64,000 nucleotides of DNA, taken from positions 310,001 to 374,000 of the forward strand of contig NZ_WMEX01000002.1 of assembly GCF_009856365.1 (NCBI RefSeq), given 5' to 3'. The notes beneath the pieces were generated by a model. That model made no database searches and was not told where the DNA came from. It saw nothing but the letters and a program-made list of their open reading frames with translations. The position numbers and the translations under genes were made by a program. Positions 17,154 to 25,917 of the stretch are shown here, one piece after another (the first letter of the stretch is position 1; every line of letters begins with the position of its first letter). The DNA comes from Vreelandella halophila (GTDB lineage: Bacteria > Pseudomonadota > Gammaproteobacteria > Pseudomonadales > Oleiphilaceae).

Positions 17154-18383
17154 TCAGGAAGCGCTGCTGCGTGGTGTGTCCGGCACCAGCAGGAGCAGCA
17201 TGGAGGCGGCCACGGTCGCGCCGGCAAGGGTCAGACCCAGTCCGGCCGGTGTCATGCCGGCATCCAGGGCCAGTCCGGCGAGGGCCGGGGAGGCGGAGGT
17301 GGACAGCACCATGGCCGCCTGGGCCAGGGAACGGATGCTGCCGATGTGGGCCACGCCGTAGCGTTCCGGCCAGAGGGCGTTGCCGGCCGTGCCCGCGAAG
17401 CCCTGGCTCATGCCCGTAAGCGCCAGGTACAGGAAGGGCGTCCAGACTGCATGGGTCATGGCCATCACCACCAGCCCCGCGACCATGGGGTAGAGCCCCA
17501 TCGCCAGTGACCGCCGCGCCCCGATGCGGTCCACCAGCGGCCCCGCCACGAACAGCATCAGGAAGTGGCCGAGGGCGTAGCCGGAGAACGCCAGCGCGAT
17601 GTGTTCCAGCGACCAGCCCCGGATCTCCGCGATCGCGGTCTGGTGGAAGAGGATGGCGGTCACCGTGAAGGGCACGGCCAGTACGCCGGGAAGGGCCATG
17701 TAGAGGCCGGGATCCCGCAGCGCCTGGCGCCGGGTGAAGCCACTGGCGCTGGCACCGTCATCGTCGTCGTGGGCGTGGGAACGGAACTCGCTCGGGTGGC
17801 GGGCATCCAGGGCGAGCCAGCGCATCAGCGGCAGCGCCAGCAGGAACAGGAAGGCAGCCGCCAGCAGCCAGGGCGAACGCCACCCCCAGGCGGCGAGGAT
17901 CAGGCCCCCGGCCGCCGGCAGCAGGGCCTCGGACAGCGGCAGGCCGGAGACGGTCAGAGCCATGATCTTGCCCCGGTCGCGATCGAAGTAGCGGCTGGCG
18001 GCGGTGAAGCCGATGTGGGTCATCATGCCCTGGCCGCCGAGCCGCCCCAGGAAGAAGCCGGGAATCAGCAGCAGCCAGTGGGCGGCGGTCCCCAGCATCA
18101 GGGCGCTGGCGCCCAGCAGGCCCAGTGCCAGGGTGATGGTGTTGGCCAGGGACCAGCGGTCCACGATGGTTCCGAGCCGCACCAGCACGATGGCCGAGCA
18201 CAGGGTCGCCAGGCTGTAGTAGGTGCCGTAGGTGGCGTTGCTCAGCTCGAAGGTGTCACGCAGGCTGCTGCCGAAGATGGAAATGAAGAAGGTCTGCCCG
18301 AACCCGGACAGGGCCGTGGCCAGCAGCGCGAACAGTGCCAGCGACGGGTTGGTCTGTATAAAGCGTGGCAGCGGCAGCTTCAA
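17154..18383 (-). CDS. MFS transporter
   Basis: A 409-residue major facilitator with about 12 membrane segments. The loop 2-3 motif region reads VRLGTIVDRWS, a variant of GxLaDrxGrr, and a GPLVDRIGARRS motif is in the second half. A histidine- and aspartate-rich stretch (HAHDDDDGA) lies in the central cytoplasmic loop. Substrate cannot be told from sequence. The start codon is TTG, with CGGAG 7 nt upstream; that ribosome site lies inside a 10-bp inverted repeat described separately. Confidence 0.87.
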   Translation of the reverse strand: MKLPLPRFIQTNPSLALFALLATALSGFGQTFFISIFGSSLRDTFELSNATYGTYYSLATLCSAIVLVRLGTIVDRWSLANTITLALGLLGASALMLGTAAHWLLLIPGFFLGRLGGQGMMTHIGFTAASRYFDRDRGKIMALTVSGLPLSEALLPAAGGLILAAWGWRSPWLLAAAFLFLLALPLMRWLALDARHPSEFRSHAHDDDDGASASGFTRRQALRDPGLYMALPGVLAVPFTVTAILFHQTAIAEIRGWSLEHIALAFSGYALGHFLMLFVAGPLVDRIGARRSLAMGLYPMVAGLVVMAMTHAVWTPFLYLALTGMSQGFAGTAGNALWPERYGVAHIGSIRSLAQAAMVLSTSASPALAGLALDAGMTPAGLGLTLAGATVAASMLLLLVPDTPRSSAS

Positions 18384-18385
18384 GA

Positions 18386-18433
18386 CGGACTCCGGTGAAC
18401 AGCGGGAGCGCCATGATAATGCGCCGGAGTCCG
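18386..18433 (-). promoter_or_regulatory. inverted repeat that can hide the ribosome site of the MFS gene
   Basis: CGGACTCCGG (18386-18395) and CCGGAGTCCG (18424-18433) are perfect 10-bp complements, 28 bases apart. In the minus-strand transcript the 3' arm contains the GGAG Shine-Dalgarno of the MFS gene. A folded stem would therefore block initiation. There is no T-run, so it is not a standard terminator for the upstream ATPase gene. Confidence 0.5.
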
Positions 18434-18452
18434 CCGTTACAGGGGCGGCGGG

Positions 18453-20111
18453 TCAGGAGTCCCCGAAAGCCGAGCTGCGCAGGCGGTTCAGAACGGCCAT
18501 CACCTCATGCAGCCTGGGTAGTGCCAGGTCGCCGTCGGGGCGGCGGCTGAGCGCCGTCAGCCCTGCCTCCAGTCGCCGGGCCAGCTCCTCCGGCGGCTGG
18601 TCCAGCCGAGCGCCGGATTCCGCCACCCGTGCGAGCAACTGGCCGATGGCCCGGACCTGGGAGGGGTCGGCCACCTGCTCCACGGAACGCAGGTCCACGT
18701 CGTCACGGCCGAAGATCAGGGTGTCCGGTCCCCGGGCCTGGATCTTGGTCTTGCCCGGCTTGGTTTCCGGGTTCAGTTGTTTGCCAATCAGAGGGCGCGG
18801 TGCTGGCCGGTTCAGTGGGTCCAGGGCCTCGGTCTCGCGCCCGGTGGCAAAGCGTTCGGCCACAGCCCGGGCATCAGCGGTCACGTCATGGGCATGGTAG
18901 TCCTGGAGCTGGATCACGGTGTCCGCGTAGTCGAAGTAGTCCCCGGAGCCGCCCATCACGAGGATGGTGGAAACCGAGAGTTCATCGCGCAGCTGGCGGA
19001 TGCGGTCCACGAAGGGGGTGATGGGTTCGCTCTCGCGGGCGACCAGCGCCTGCATGCGGCGGTCGCGGATCATGAAGTTGGTGGCGGAAGTGTCCTCGTC
19101 CACCAGCAGGGTATGGGCTCCGGCCTCCAGGGATTCCTGCAGGGCTGCCGCCTGGCTGGTGGAGCCGGAGGCCAGTTCAGTGGAGAAGCGTTCCGTGGTC
19201 TTACCGTAGGGCAGACGGTTGATGTAGGGGGAGAGATCCAGGCCGTGCACGGCGCGCCCGTCCTCCGCCCGGATCTTGGCAGCGCCGCCATCGGTGACCA
19301 CCTGCTCGCGCCCGTCCCCGGGTACATGGTCGTAGGCGCCGAGCCCCAGCGCGGACAGCAGGGTGGACTTGCCGTGGAAGCCGCCGCCGACGATCAGGGT
19401 GATCCCCTCGGGAATGCCCATGCCAGCGACCGGGCCATGGTTGGGCGTTTCCAGCGTGACGGCCAGTGACCCGGGCGTCTCGAAGGGGATGGCATCCGTC
19501 AGCGGCCGGTCATCGACCCCTGAGCGCCGGGGCAGGATCGAGCCATTGGCCACGAAGGCCACGATCCCGTGCTCCGGAAGCTGGCGGCGCAGGGCATGCT
19601 GGTCCTCCACCACGGCCATGTGCCGCTCCAGTGCTTCCAGATCCAGACGCCGGGCGGTGGCCGCGGCCAGCACCGCCTCGGGCAGCTTCTCGCAGATCAG
19701 TTTGCGGGCCTGGTGGCCCATGATGCTGCGCCCGCGCGCCGGCAGGCTCAGGTTCAGGCGCAGTTCCACGTCGCCGTTGTCATCGATCAGGGTCGCCGTT
19801 CGGTCCAGTACCGTCTGGTTACCGGCGTCGATGCCCAGCTCTTTCTCATTGCGCGTGGCCTGGCGGAAGGCACGGGCGATGTAATCCCGTGCCGCGCACC
19901 GTCGCGCCTGGCTGGTGAACACCGTCTGTGGGAGCTGCGCTGTGGCCGCGTCCACCCTGGCCCGTACGCGTGAAGGGGCGGCGAACGGGTCGGCCTGCAC
20001 GTGGTCCACGATCAGGGTCCAGCCCTCGAAACGGTGTTCGCCGAGCAGATCCTTATAGGCCTTATAGCTTTTGCCGTCGAGTCGTGTGAGCAGTGATGCC
20101 AGTTCTTTCAT
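18453..20111 (-). CDS. predicted ATPase of the ABC class (PF09818-like)
   Basis: A 552-residue protein of the stand-alone bacterial ABC_ATPase family, which has no assigned function. The P-loop is GGGFHGKSTLLSALGLG at about residue 240. A later acidic Walker B-like stretch reads TLLVDEDTSATNFMIRD, and STILVMGGSGDYFDYADTVIQL follows. No membrane segments are present, so it is cytosolic and not a transporter subunit. The length agrees with the family. It is followed by the MFS gene on the same strand, 69 bp away. There is no strong context for a role. Confidence 0.85.
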   Translation of the reverse strand: MKELASLLTRLDGKSYKAYKDLLGEHRFEGWTLIVDHVQADPFAAPSRVRARVDAATAQLPQTVFTSQARRCAARDYIARAFRQATRNEKELGIDAGNQTVLDRTATLIDDNGDVELRLNLSLPARGRSIMGHQARKLICEKLPEAVLAAATARRLDLEALERHMAVVEDQHALRRQLPEHGIVAFVANGSILPRRSGVDDRPLTDAIPFETPGSLAVTLETPNHGPVAGMGIPEGITLIVGGGFHGKSTLLSALGLGAYDHVPGDGREQVVTDGGAAKIRAEDGRAVHGLDLSPYINRLPYGKTTERFSTELASGSTSQAAALQESLEAGAHTLLVDEDTSATNFMIRDRRMQALVARESEPITPFVDRIRQLRDELSVSTILVMGGSGDYFDYADTVIQLQDYHAHDVTADARAVAERFATGRETEALDPLNRPAPRPLIGKQLNPETKPGKTKIQARGPDTLIFGRDDVDLRSVEQVADPSQVRAIGQLLARVAESGARLDQPPEELARRLEAGLTALSRRPDGDLALPRLHEVMAVLNRLRSSAFGDS

Positions 20112-20179
20112 GGAGCCTTCCGATTACATAAATGGGCATGCTAACAGCAGCTCGTTGAACAAGTGTTTCAATTCTGTCC

Positions 20180-20208
20180 GTGACTGATGTCGCAGCCGCA
20201 ACTATATT
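20180..20208 (+). promoter_or_regulatory. sigma-70-like promoter of the sCache chemoreceptor
   Basis: GTGACT, a 17-base spacer and TATATT. A start near 20215 leaves a leader of about 34 nt to the ATG at 20249. Confidence 0.5.
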
Positions 20209-20248
20209 GCACACCAGTTCGCCACTACGAAAATTCGGAGATCACATC

Positions 20249-21892
20249 ATGCTTGCCCTGATGCGCCGTTTTACCATCCGCCAGCGTCTGATGGGGCTGG
20301 TGGGCGTAGCCTTCCTGCTCCTGCTAGGGATTGTGCTGATGGTTGCCAACGATTTCGAGGAAGGCCTCTACAACAGCAGCAAGGAGCGCACCAAGAATCT
20401 GGTACAGAGCACCATGAAGGTGGTGGAGTACTATTACGAACGCCAGCAGGACGGTGAACTCAGTGAGTCGCAGGCCAAGCGCCGCGCCGCCGAAGCCGCG
20501 CGCAACCTGCGCTATGGCGACGATGACTATTTCTGGATCCACAACATGGATACGGTCATGGTCATGCACCCCTTCAGTGAGGATCTGGAAGGCGAGTCGC
20601 TGAAGGACTACGAGGATCCGAACGGGGTACGTCTGTTTGCGGAAATGAACAAAACCATCCGCAATGAAGGTGGTTCGGGTTTTGTGCCCTATCACTGGCC
20701 CAAGCCGGGCTTTGACGACCCGGTGCGTAAGATTTCCTATGTTCAGCGGTTTGAACCCTGGGACTGGGTGATCGGCACCGGCATCTACCTGGACGAGCAG
20801 GAGGCCCAGTACGCTGCCGCCATGAGTGGGGTGATAACGCTGGCGGTGATCGGGATTCTGGTGCTGATTGGTGTGAGTTTCCTGATTGTGCGTAGTGTGA
20901 CCCAGCCCATGGGCGCGGCCGCTGCCGCCATGGAGAGCATCGCCACGGGCGAGGGGGATCTCACCCGGCGCCTGGATGACAGCGGTGGCGATGAGGTTGC
21001 CCGCGTTGCCAATGGGTTCAACAGTTTTGTCTCCCGGATCCAGGACATGGTGCGTGAACTCCGGGAGGTGGTCGGGACCAACAAGGAAGTGGCCGGCAGT
21101 GTCCGCAATTCGGTGACCGAGGCGGGGCAGTCCTTTGACCAGCAGAAATCCGAGCTGGACACGGTCGCTTCCGCCATCGAGGAGATGACCCAGACCGTGG
21201 ATGATGTGGCCAAGCGCATCAGTGAGGCGGCGGACGCGGCCAGCACCGCCAATGACCGCGCCAGCGAGGGTGAGCATACGGCCCAGGAGGCCCGGGACCG
21301 GATGGCGAATCTGGTGCAGGAGGTCCAGCAGTCGAGCGACGCCATTGGCAAGCTGGATGAGCACGCCCAGAACATCGGCCAGGTGCTGGATGTGATCCAT
21401 GGCGTGGCGGATCAGACCAACCTTCTGGCACTGAACGCGGCCATTGAGGCGGCCCGCGCCGGCGAGCACGGGCGCGGCTTCGCGGTGGTGGCGGACGAAG
21501 TGCGTAACCTGGCCAGTCGCACCCAGCAGTCCACGGATGAGATCCGCGAGATGATCAATCAGCTGCAGGAAGGGACCCGCCATGCTGTGGAGACCATGCA
21601 GCGCAGCAGCGAACAGACCCAGAGCATGCAGACGAGTGTGGATTCAGCCCGGCAGGCGCTGGAGGCCATTGCCGGGTCGGTCAGCACCATCACCGACATG
21701 ACCCAGCACGTGGCTACCTCGGCGGAGGAGCAGTCCCAGGCCTCCAACGAGATCTCGGCCAGCCTGAACCATCTGACCACACTGGCGGGACAGGTCCGGG
21801 AGGAGCTCAACAGCATCCAGGAGCAGTCCCAGTCCCTGGGCAGTGCGGCGGATTCCATCGAGTCCATGGTGCGCCAGTTCCGGGTGGACTGA
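20249..21892 (+). CDS. methyl-accepting chemotaxis protein with single Cache sensor
   Basis: A 547-residue chemoreceptor. Membrane segment 1 is at about residues 13-33. A periplasmic sCache_2 domain follows, with [20 protein letters not shown], then [16 protein letters not shown] and the [16 protein letters not shown] end. Membrane segment 2 is at about 190-212, then HAMP and the signalling domain with the usual hairpin ([19 protein letters not shown]). sCache domains commonly bind small carboxylates, but the ligand here is unknown. The ATG at 20249 is preceded by GGAG 8 nt upstream and gives a short cytosolic lead-in before the first helix; the in-frame GTG at 20180 overlaps the promoter. 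Confidence 0.92.
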   Translation: MLALMRRFTIRQRLMGLVGVAFLLLLGIVLMVANDFEEGLYNSSKERTKNLVQSTMKVVEYYYERQQDGELSESQAKRRAAEAARNLRYGDDDYFWIHNMDTVMVMHPFSEDLEGESLKDYEDPNGVRLFAEMNKTIRNEGGSGFVPYHWPKPGFDDPVRKISYVQRFEPWDWVIGTGIYLDEQEAQYAAAMSGVITLAVIGILVLIGVSFLIVRSVTQPMGAAAAAMESIATGEGDLTRRLDDSGGDEVARVANGFNSFVSRIQDMVRELREVVGTNKEVAGSVRNSVTEAGQSFDQQKSELDTVASAIEEMTQTVDDVAKRISEAADAASTANDRASEGEHTAQEARDRMANLVQEVQQSSDAIGKLDEHAQNIGQVLDVIHGVADQTNLLALNAAIEAARAGEHGRGFAVVADEVRNLASRTQQSTDEIREMINQLQEGTRHAVETMQRSSEQTQSMQTSVDSARQALEAIAGSVSTITDMTQHVATSAEEQSQASNEISASLNHLTTLAGQVREELNSIQEQSQSLGSAADSIESMVRQFRVD

Positions 21893-21922
21893 GCCCGGCC
21901 TCACTTGATCAGGGAGAGGGTG

Positions 21923-22462
21923 ATGACGTCCATCTGTGTCTACTGTGGCTCCCGCACCGGGCATGGGGATGACTACACGGACGCCGCGCGCCGGCTTGGA
22001 AAGGCCATGGCGGCGCGGGGGTTCGACCTGGTCTATGGGGGCGCCTCGATCGGCATGATGGGGGTGATCGCGGATGAGATGCTGGCGGCCGGCGCCGCCG
22101 TGACCGGGGTGATCCCGGAGTCGCTTCAGCAGAAGGAGGTGGCCCACGAAGGGCTCACGGAACTGCTGGTGACCGCGGATATGCACGAGCGCAAGCGCCT
22201 CATGGCCGAGCGCGCCGATGCCTTCATCGCCATGCCGGGTGGCCTCGGCACCCTGGAGGAACTGTTCGAGATCCTGACCTGGGGCCAGCTGCGCTTCCAT
22301 GCCAAACCCATTGGCCTTCTCAACACCCGCGGGTACTACGATGACCTGATCCGGTTCCTGGATGGCACCGTTTCCGAGGGGTTTGTGCATCCCCGGCATC
22401 GGGCCATGCTGACCGTGTCACAGGTACCGGAAGACTTGCTTGATGCCCTGTCTTTGCATTAG
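21923..22462 (+). CDS. LOG-family nucleoside 5'-monophosphate phosphoribohydrolase
   Basis: A 179-residue TIGR00730/LOG protein. It has the Rossmann start SICVYCGSRTG, the GLVYGGAS-type strand (FDLVYGGASIGMMG), and the defining PGGLGTLEE motif with a nearby ERKRLM. Relatives remove the ribose phosphate from cytokinin or other purine nucleotides. In non-plant bacteria the physiological role is usually nucleotide salvage or unknown. The start is the ATG at 21923, preceded by GGGAGAGG; a TTG 18 nt upstream is possible but weaker. Confidence 0.88.
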   Translation: MTSICVYCGSRTGHGDDYTDAARRLGKAMAARGFDLVYGGASIGMMGVIADEMLAAGAAVTGVIPESLQQKEVAHEGLTELLVTADMHERKRLMAERADAFIAMPGGLGTLEELFEILTWGQLRFHAKPIGLLNTRGYYDDLIRFLDGTVSEGFVHPRHRAMLTVSQVPEDLLDALSLH

Positions 22463-22468
22463 TTTATT
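22440..22468 (+). promoter_or_regulatory. possible promoter of the tpm-like gene
   Basis: TTGATG, a 17-base spacer and TTTATT, overlapping the end of the LOG gene. The AT-rich stretch after it stands out from the surrounding sequence. Confidence 0.35.
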
Positions 22469-22493
22469 CTAAATAAAGTCGCAGGAGCCTCCA

Positions 22494-23150
22494 ATGGAGC
22501 CGCAGTTCTGGCATGACATCTGGACCGAGCGGAAGATCGGTTTCCACCGTAGTGACATGCACCCCATGCTCCAGAACCACTGGCATTCACTCGGGCGTGA
22601 GGGTCTCGATGTACTGGTGCCGCTGTCCGGCAAGACACTGGACATGCGCTGGCTCGCCAGCGAAGGCCACCAGGTGACTGGCATTGAGCTGGACCAGCGT
22701 GCCGTGGATGAGTTCTTCGAGGAATGGCAGTGTCAGCCGGCGGTTGACGCGCGCGTTGACGGGCTTGCGGACCATCATTCCGGTAACATCCATCTGCTGG
22801 TGGGGGATTTTTTCGGATTCCAGCCGGAGGCGCGCTTTGAGGCGTTCTACGACCGGGCTGCCCTGATCGCCATGCCGGAAGCCATGCGCCCGGACTACCT
22901 CAGGAAGCTGGCTTCGGTTGTTGTTGAAGGCGGCGTGGGAATGCTGATCACCTTTGAATACCCGGACCACGAAATGGATGGCCCGCCCTTCCCGGTGCGG
23001 CGCCCGGAGCTGGACGCCCAGAACTGGTTCCGGGTCGAACAGCTTGAGCGCCAGGAAGTGATCGGCTATTACAGCCACCTGCAGGAGGCGGGCCTTACCT
23101 CGCTGGTGGAAACGGCCTACCGGCTCGAGCGTACTGCCGAGCCGGCATGA
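22494..23150 (+). CDS. tpm: thiopurine S-methyltransferase
   Basis: A 218-residue SAM-dependent methyltransferase matching bacterial Tpm. It begins FWHDIWTERKIGFH, with the family motif VLVPLSGKTLDMRWLA for SAM binding and a GIELDQRAVDEF acidic loop. YDRAALIAMPEAMRPDY also follows the family. Bacterial homologues methylate thiopurines and can give resistance to selenium or tellurium oxyanions by methylation. The ATG at 22494 follows CAGGAG. It converges with tpx, with four bases between the stops. Confidence 0.9.
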   Translation: MEPQFWHDIWTERKIGFHRSDMHPMLQNHWHSLGREGLDVLVPLSGKTLDMRWLASEGHQVTGIELDQRAVDEFFEEWQCQPAVDARVDGLADHHSGNIHLLVGDFFGFQPEARFEAFYDRAALIAMPEAMRPDYLRKLASVVVEGGVGMLITFEYPDHEMDGPPFPVRRPELDAQNWFRVEQLERQEVIGYYSHLQEAGLTSLVETAYRLERTAEPA

Positions 23151-23154
23151 GGCT

Positions 23155-23655
23155 TTACCCCAGCGCCTTCAGGGCTGCCTCGTAGTCCGGCTCCTCACCG
23201 ATCTCTGATACCAGCTGGCTGTGCAGTACCTTGCCGTTCCCGTCCAGAACCACCACGGCACGGGCGCACAGGCCACGGAAGGGGCCGGAGGTGAGATTGA
23301 CGCCATAGTCCTGCCGGAAGCCGTCGTTGCGGAAACACGACAGCGTAATCACGTTGTTCAGCCCCTCCGCGCCGCAGAAACGCGCCGCCGCGAACGGCAG
23401 GTCCGCCGAAATCACCAGCACCGCGGTGTTGTCCAGGCTGCTGGCCTTTTCATTGAAGGTGCGGGTTGAGGCGGCGCAGACGCCGGTATCCACGCTGGGA
23501 ATGATGTTCAGTATGCGGCGCTGACCCTGCCAGTCACCAAGGGTTTTCTCCTCCATGTCCGGGTTGGTCAGGGTGAAGTCCGGGGCAGTATCGCCGGGCT
23601 GGGGCAGGTTACCGCTGACCTCAACCGGATTGCCGCCAAGTGTGACCTGTGCCAT
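23155..23655 (-). CDS. tpx: thiol peroxidase (atypical 2-Cys peroxiredoxin)
   Basis: A 166-residue Tpx. The start is [14 protein letters not shown]. The peroxidatic Cys lies in [15 protein letters not shown] (about residue 60) and the resolving Cys in [11 protein letters not shown] (about 94), the expected spacing. It reduces lipid and hydrogen peroxides in the periplasm or cytosol, using thioredoxin; trxA is in this window at 62.3 kb. The length is standard for the family. GGGAG lies 7 nt before the ATG. Confidence 0.95.
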   Translation of the reverse strand: MAQVTLGGNPVEVSGNLPQPGDTAPDFTLTNPDMEEKTLGDWQGQRRILNIIPSVDTGVCAASTRTFNEKASSLDNTAVLVISADLPFAAARFCGAEGLNNVITLSCFRNDGFRQDYGVNLTSGPFRGLCARAVVVLDGNGKVLHSQLVSEIGEEPDYEAALKALG

Positions 23656-23790
23656 TGCTGTTCTCCCTGTTTCTGTACGTCTTTTGGAATACCGCCGTTG
23701 GGTACGCTGTCACTGTGACCGCGGATGACCCAACAGTGCCACAATGCAGTGCTGGAACAAAGCCGCTGATCCACCGGGTGTGCCTGTCGG

Positions 23791-23819
23791 GTTAATGGAC
23801 TTTTACCGGGATTTTTCAA
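23791..23819 (-). promoter_or_regulatory. possible tpx promoter
   Basis: On the minus strand, TTGAAA (23819-23814), a 17-base spacer and ATTAAC (23796-23791). This would give a leader of about 130 nt. Confidence 0.4.
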
Positions 23820-23836
23820 AGTTTATGCCTGACTGG

Positions 23837-23866
23837 TTGGCATACGGCCGGAACCCCGCCGATAAT
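23837..23866 (+). promoter_or_regulatory. promoter of the PAS-GGDEF gene
   Basis: TTGGCA, an 18-base spacer and GATAAT, ending 29 bases before the ATG at 23896. Confidence 0.55.
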
Positions 23867-23895
23867 TACCCCTTCTGTGGTATGGGAGCTCTTTG

Positions 23896-24834
23896 ATGCA
23901 GGAAGGAGATGCGGTGTTTTTCAGGGAGGCGCCTGCTACCGACTTAAGTCAGATGGATTCCCGGGCACTGCTGACCATCCTCGATAATATGGATGCGCTC
24001 GTCTACGTGGCGGACATGGAAACGCACGAGCTGCTGTTCATGAACGACTACGGCCGGCGCATCTGGGGTGAACCGGCTGGTCGCAAGTGCTGGGCGGTGC
24101 TTCAGGATCGGGACAGCCCCTGCCCCTTCTGCACCAACTCCCAGCTTGTGAATGCCGAGCGTGAGGCTGCTGAACCACTGGTGTGGGAGTTCCGGAACCA
24201 GACCAACGGCCGCTGGTACCAGTGCCGCGATCAGGCCATCCAATGGCCGGATGGGCGCCTTGTGCGGCTGGAGATCGCCACGGACATCACCGAGCGCCGG
24301 GAGATGGAAGAAGCGCTCAGGGCCGAACGCGAACGCGCGGATGCGCTGGCCCGCGAGGATGAACTGACGGGGCTCAACAACCGCCGAGCGTTCTTCGAGG
24401 CTGCGGAGAAGCTGCTTGCAAGAGCCCGTCGCAGCGACCGCTCCCTTTCGCTGGTGCAGTTTGATCTGGACTGGTTCAAACGCATCAATGACGAGCACGG
24501 CCATGAGGCCGGTGATCGGCTACTGCGCCACATCGGGCAGCTGATCGGCAACTGTGTGCGAGAGGGCGATGTTGCGGCACGCGTCGGTGGCGAGGAATTC
24601 GTGTTGCTGCTTCCGGATACGGACCAGGACGAGGCCCGAATCCTGGCCAACCGGCTGCGCCAGTGTCTCTCCAGTTCATCCGTTGCCTGCCGTGATGCCA
24701 CGGTCAGCGCCAGTGCCAGCTTCGGTGTTTCCTCCCTGATTCCAGCGGACGATGGCGTTGATGATCTCATGGCACGTGCGGACCGGGCGCTCTACCGGGC
24801 CAAGCAGGCCGGGCGGGACTGCGTCTACGGCTGA
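23896..24834 (+). CDS. PAS-GGDEF diguanylate cyclase
   Basis: A 312-residue cytosolic protein. The PAS domain (about residues 20-135) begins LDNMDALVYVADMETHEL. It contains a cysteine group, CWAVLQDRDSPCPFC, that recurs in some PAS sensors. A short linker helix with ITERREMEEALR leads to a GGDEF domain. The active site reads GGEEF, and REGD five residues upstream is an intact I-site, so it should make cyclic di-GMP under feedback control. The start is the ATG preceded by GGGAG. The 3' end overlaps the convergent renalase-like gene by 10 bp. Confidence 0.92.
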   Translation: MQEGDAVFFREAPATDLSQMDSRALLTILDNMDALVYVADMETHELLFMNDYGRRIWGEPAGRKCWAVLQDRDSPCPFCTNSQLVNAEREAAEPLVWEFRNQTNGRWYQCRDQAIQWPDGRLVRLEIATDITERREMEEALRAERERADALAREDELTGLNNRRAFFEAAEKLLARARRSDRSLSLVQFDLDWFKRINDEHGHEAGDRLLRHIGQLIGNCVREGDVAARVGGEEFVLLLPDTDQDEARILANRLRQCLSSSSVACRDATVSASASFGVSSLIPADDGVDDLMARADRALYRAKQAGRDCVYG

Positions 24835-25808
24835 TCCGTCCAGGCTGTGATCAGTGCGTCCGCACTCTCGAAGGCACCCTCCACACGGCCACCCGCCAGC
24901 CAGTCGCCGCACAGGCCCAGACCATTGTCTGCTGAGCTGAGATACAGTGGCCTGGGCCCGGGGGCAGGGCGTGCGTAGAGCCAGCGGTGCACCAGGTGAT
25001 CGCTGATGGGCTGGCCAACCCCGAAGCGCTGGCGGAAGGCTGTGGTCAGTTTTTCGGCGACTATCGCCGGCTCGATGTCACGGTGGGTCTCGGACCAGGT
25101 GCTGTTGGCATGGATAACCCACCATTCCGCATTGCCGCGAGCGGGTTTGCTGGTGTTCCGGGCGACCCAGCCCAGACTTTCATGGGCCAACTGGATGCCA
25201 TCAAAGCCAGGTGTCAGCGCTTCTTCGAAGCGCAGTGCCAGAGTCCAGCAGGGCAGCATCCGGAATTGTTCCAGCGTCATGGCAGCGACCAGGGATTCAG
25301 GGAGCAGGTCCCGGGCCTGTTCGGGCGGAGTCGTAATGATCACGCGTGGGAATGGCCCATGCGAACCCTGGTCGGTCGTCAGGGTCCAGCCCTCAGGACC
25401 CGCCGAGACTGCCGTGATGCGGGCTCCCGTGCTGATGGAAAGATTTCTGGATAGCGCACGGGTGATGGCGGTCATGCGGGGCGTACCAACATACCGCATC
25501 GCCTGGTGGAAGCTGTCCACCCCGTTTTCCGAACTTTCATGCCAGAGAGTGGCGTCCCAGAGCTGAAGGGCGTCCGCTCCGGCGTATTCCCTAAGAAACG
25601 CGTTGAACTTCGGATTGCGGATGGTAAAGAACTGCGCTCCGATGTCGACGCTGGCGTCATCCCGGGTGCGCTTGCTGGCAAGCCGCCCTCCCGGACCACG
25701 GCTTTTCTCGTAGATGATGGGCGTGAAACCCGCTTCGCGTGCGCGCAGCGCTGCTGTCAGGCCGGCAACGCCAGCCCCAACAATGGCGATGTCTGTATTC
25801 TGAATCAT
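24825..25808 (-). CDS. FAD-dependent oxidoreductase, renalase-like
   Basis: A 327-residue NAD(P)/FAD protein. The N-terminal dinucleotide motif is DIAIVGAGVAGLTAALRARE. The second FAD-contact region YEKSRGPGGRLASKRT is typical of bacterial renalase-like proteins, and CGDWLAGGRVEGAFESADAL binds FAD near the C-terminus. Bacterial renalase recycles isomeric forms of beta-NAD(P)H, but many relatives are uncharacterised, so the reaction is tentative. The gene has no operon partners. Confidence 0.85.
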   Translation of the reverse strand: MIQNTDIAIVGAGVAGLTAALRAREAGFTPIIYEKSRGPGGRLASKRTRDDASVDIGAQFFTIRNPKFNAFLREYAGADALQLWDATLWHESSENGVDSFHQAMRYVGTPRMTAITRALSRNLSISTGARITAVSAGPEGWTLTTDQGSHGPFPRVIITTPPEQARDLLPESLVAAMTLEQFRMLPCWTLALRFEEALTPGFDGIQLAHESLGWVARNTSKPARGNAEWWVIHANSTWSETHRDIEPAIVAEKLTTAFRQRFGVGQPISDHLVHRWLYARPAPGPRPLYLSSADNGLGLCGDWLAGGRVEGAFESADALITAWTDQP

Positions 25809-25865
25809 GGGGAGTTATTCGTTGGCGGAGACATTATGGATGACCGCGTCCGAATAATCGTAACC

Positions 25866-25900
25866 AGCCGGGCCCCTGCTGACAAAGAGGCCCGGCTTTT
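25866..25900. terminator. GC-rich hairpin between porin-like and renalase-like genes
   Basis: AGCCGGGCC (25866-25874) and GGCCCGGCT (25889-25897) pair perfectly over 9 bp, followed by TTTT on the plus strand. Read in the minus direction, the sense of both neighbouring genes, the T-run is missing. It may therefore work as a transcript-end stabiliser rather than a strict intrinsic terminator. Confidence 0.5.
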
Positions 25901-25917
25901 GGGGTTTCAGGCTGAAT

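Noticed and set aside
16831-17361. 176-codon plus-strand frame over the dppF-like end and MFS end
   Set aside because: Overlaps two supported genes in other frames. The 53-codon frame at 16961 is the better candidate in this gap.
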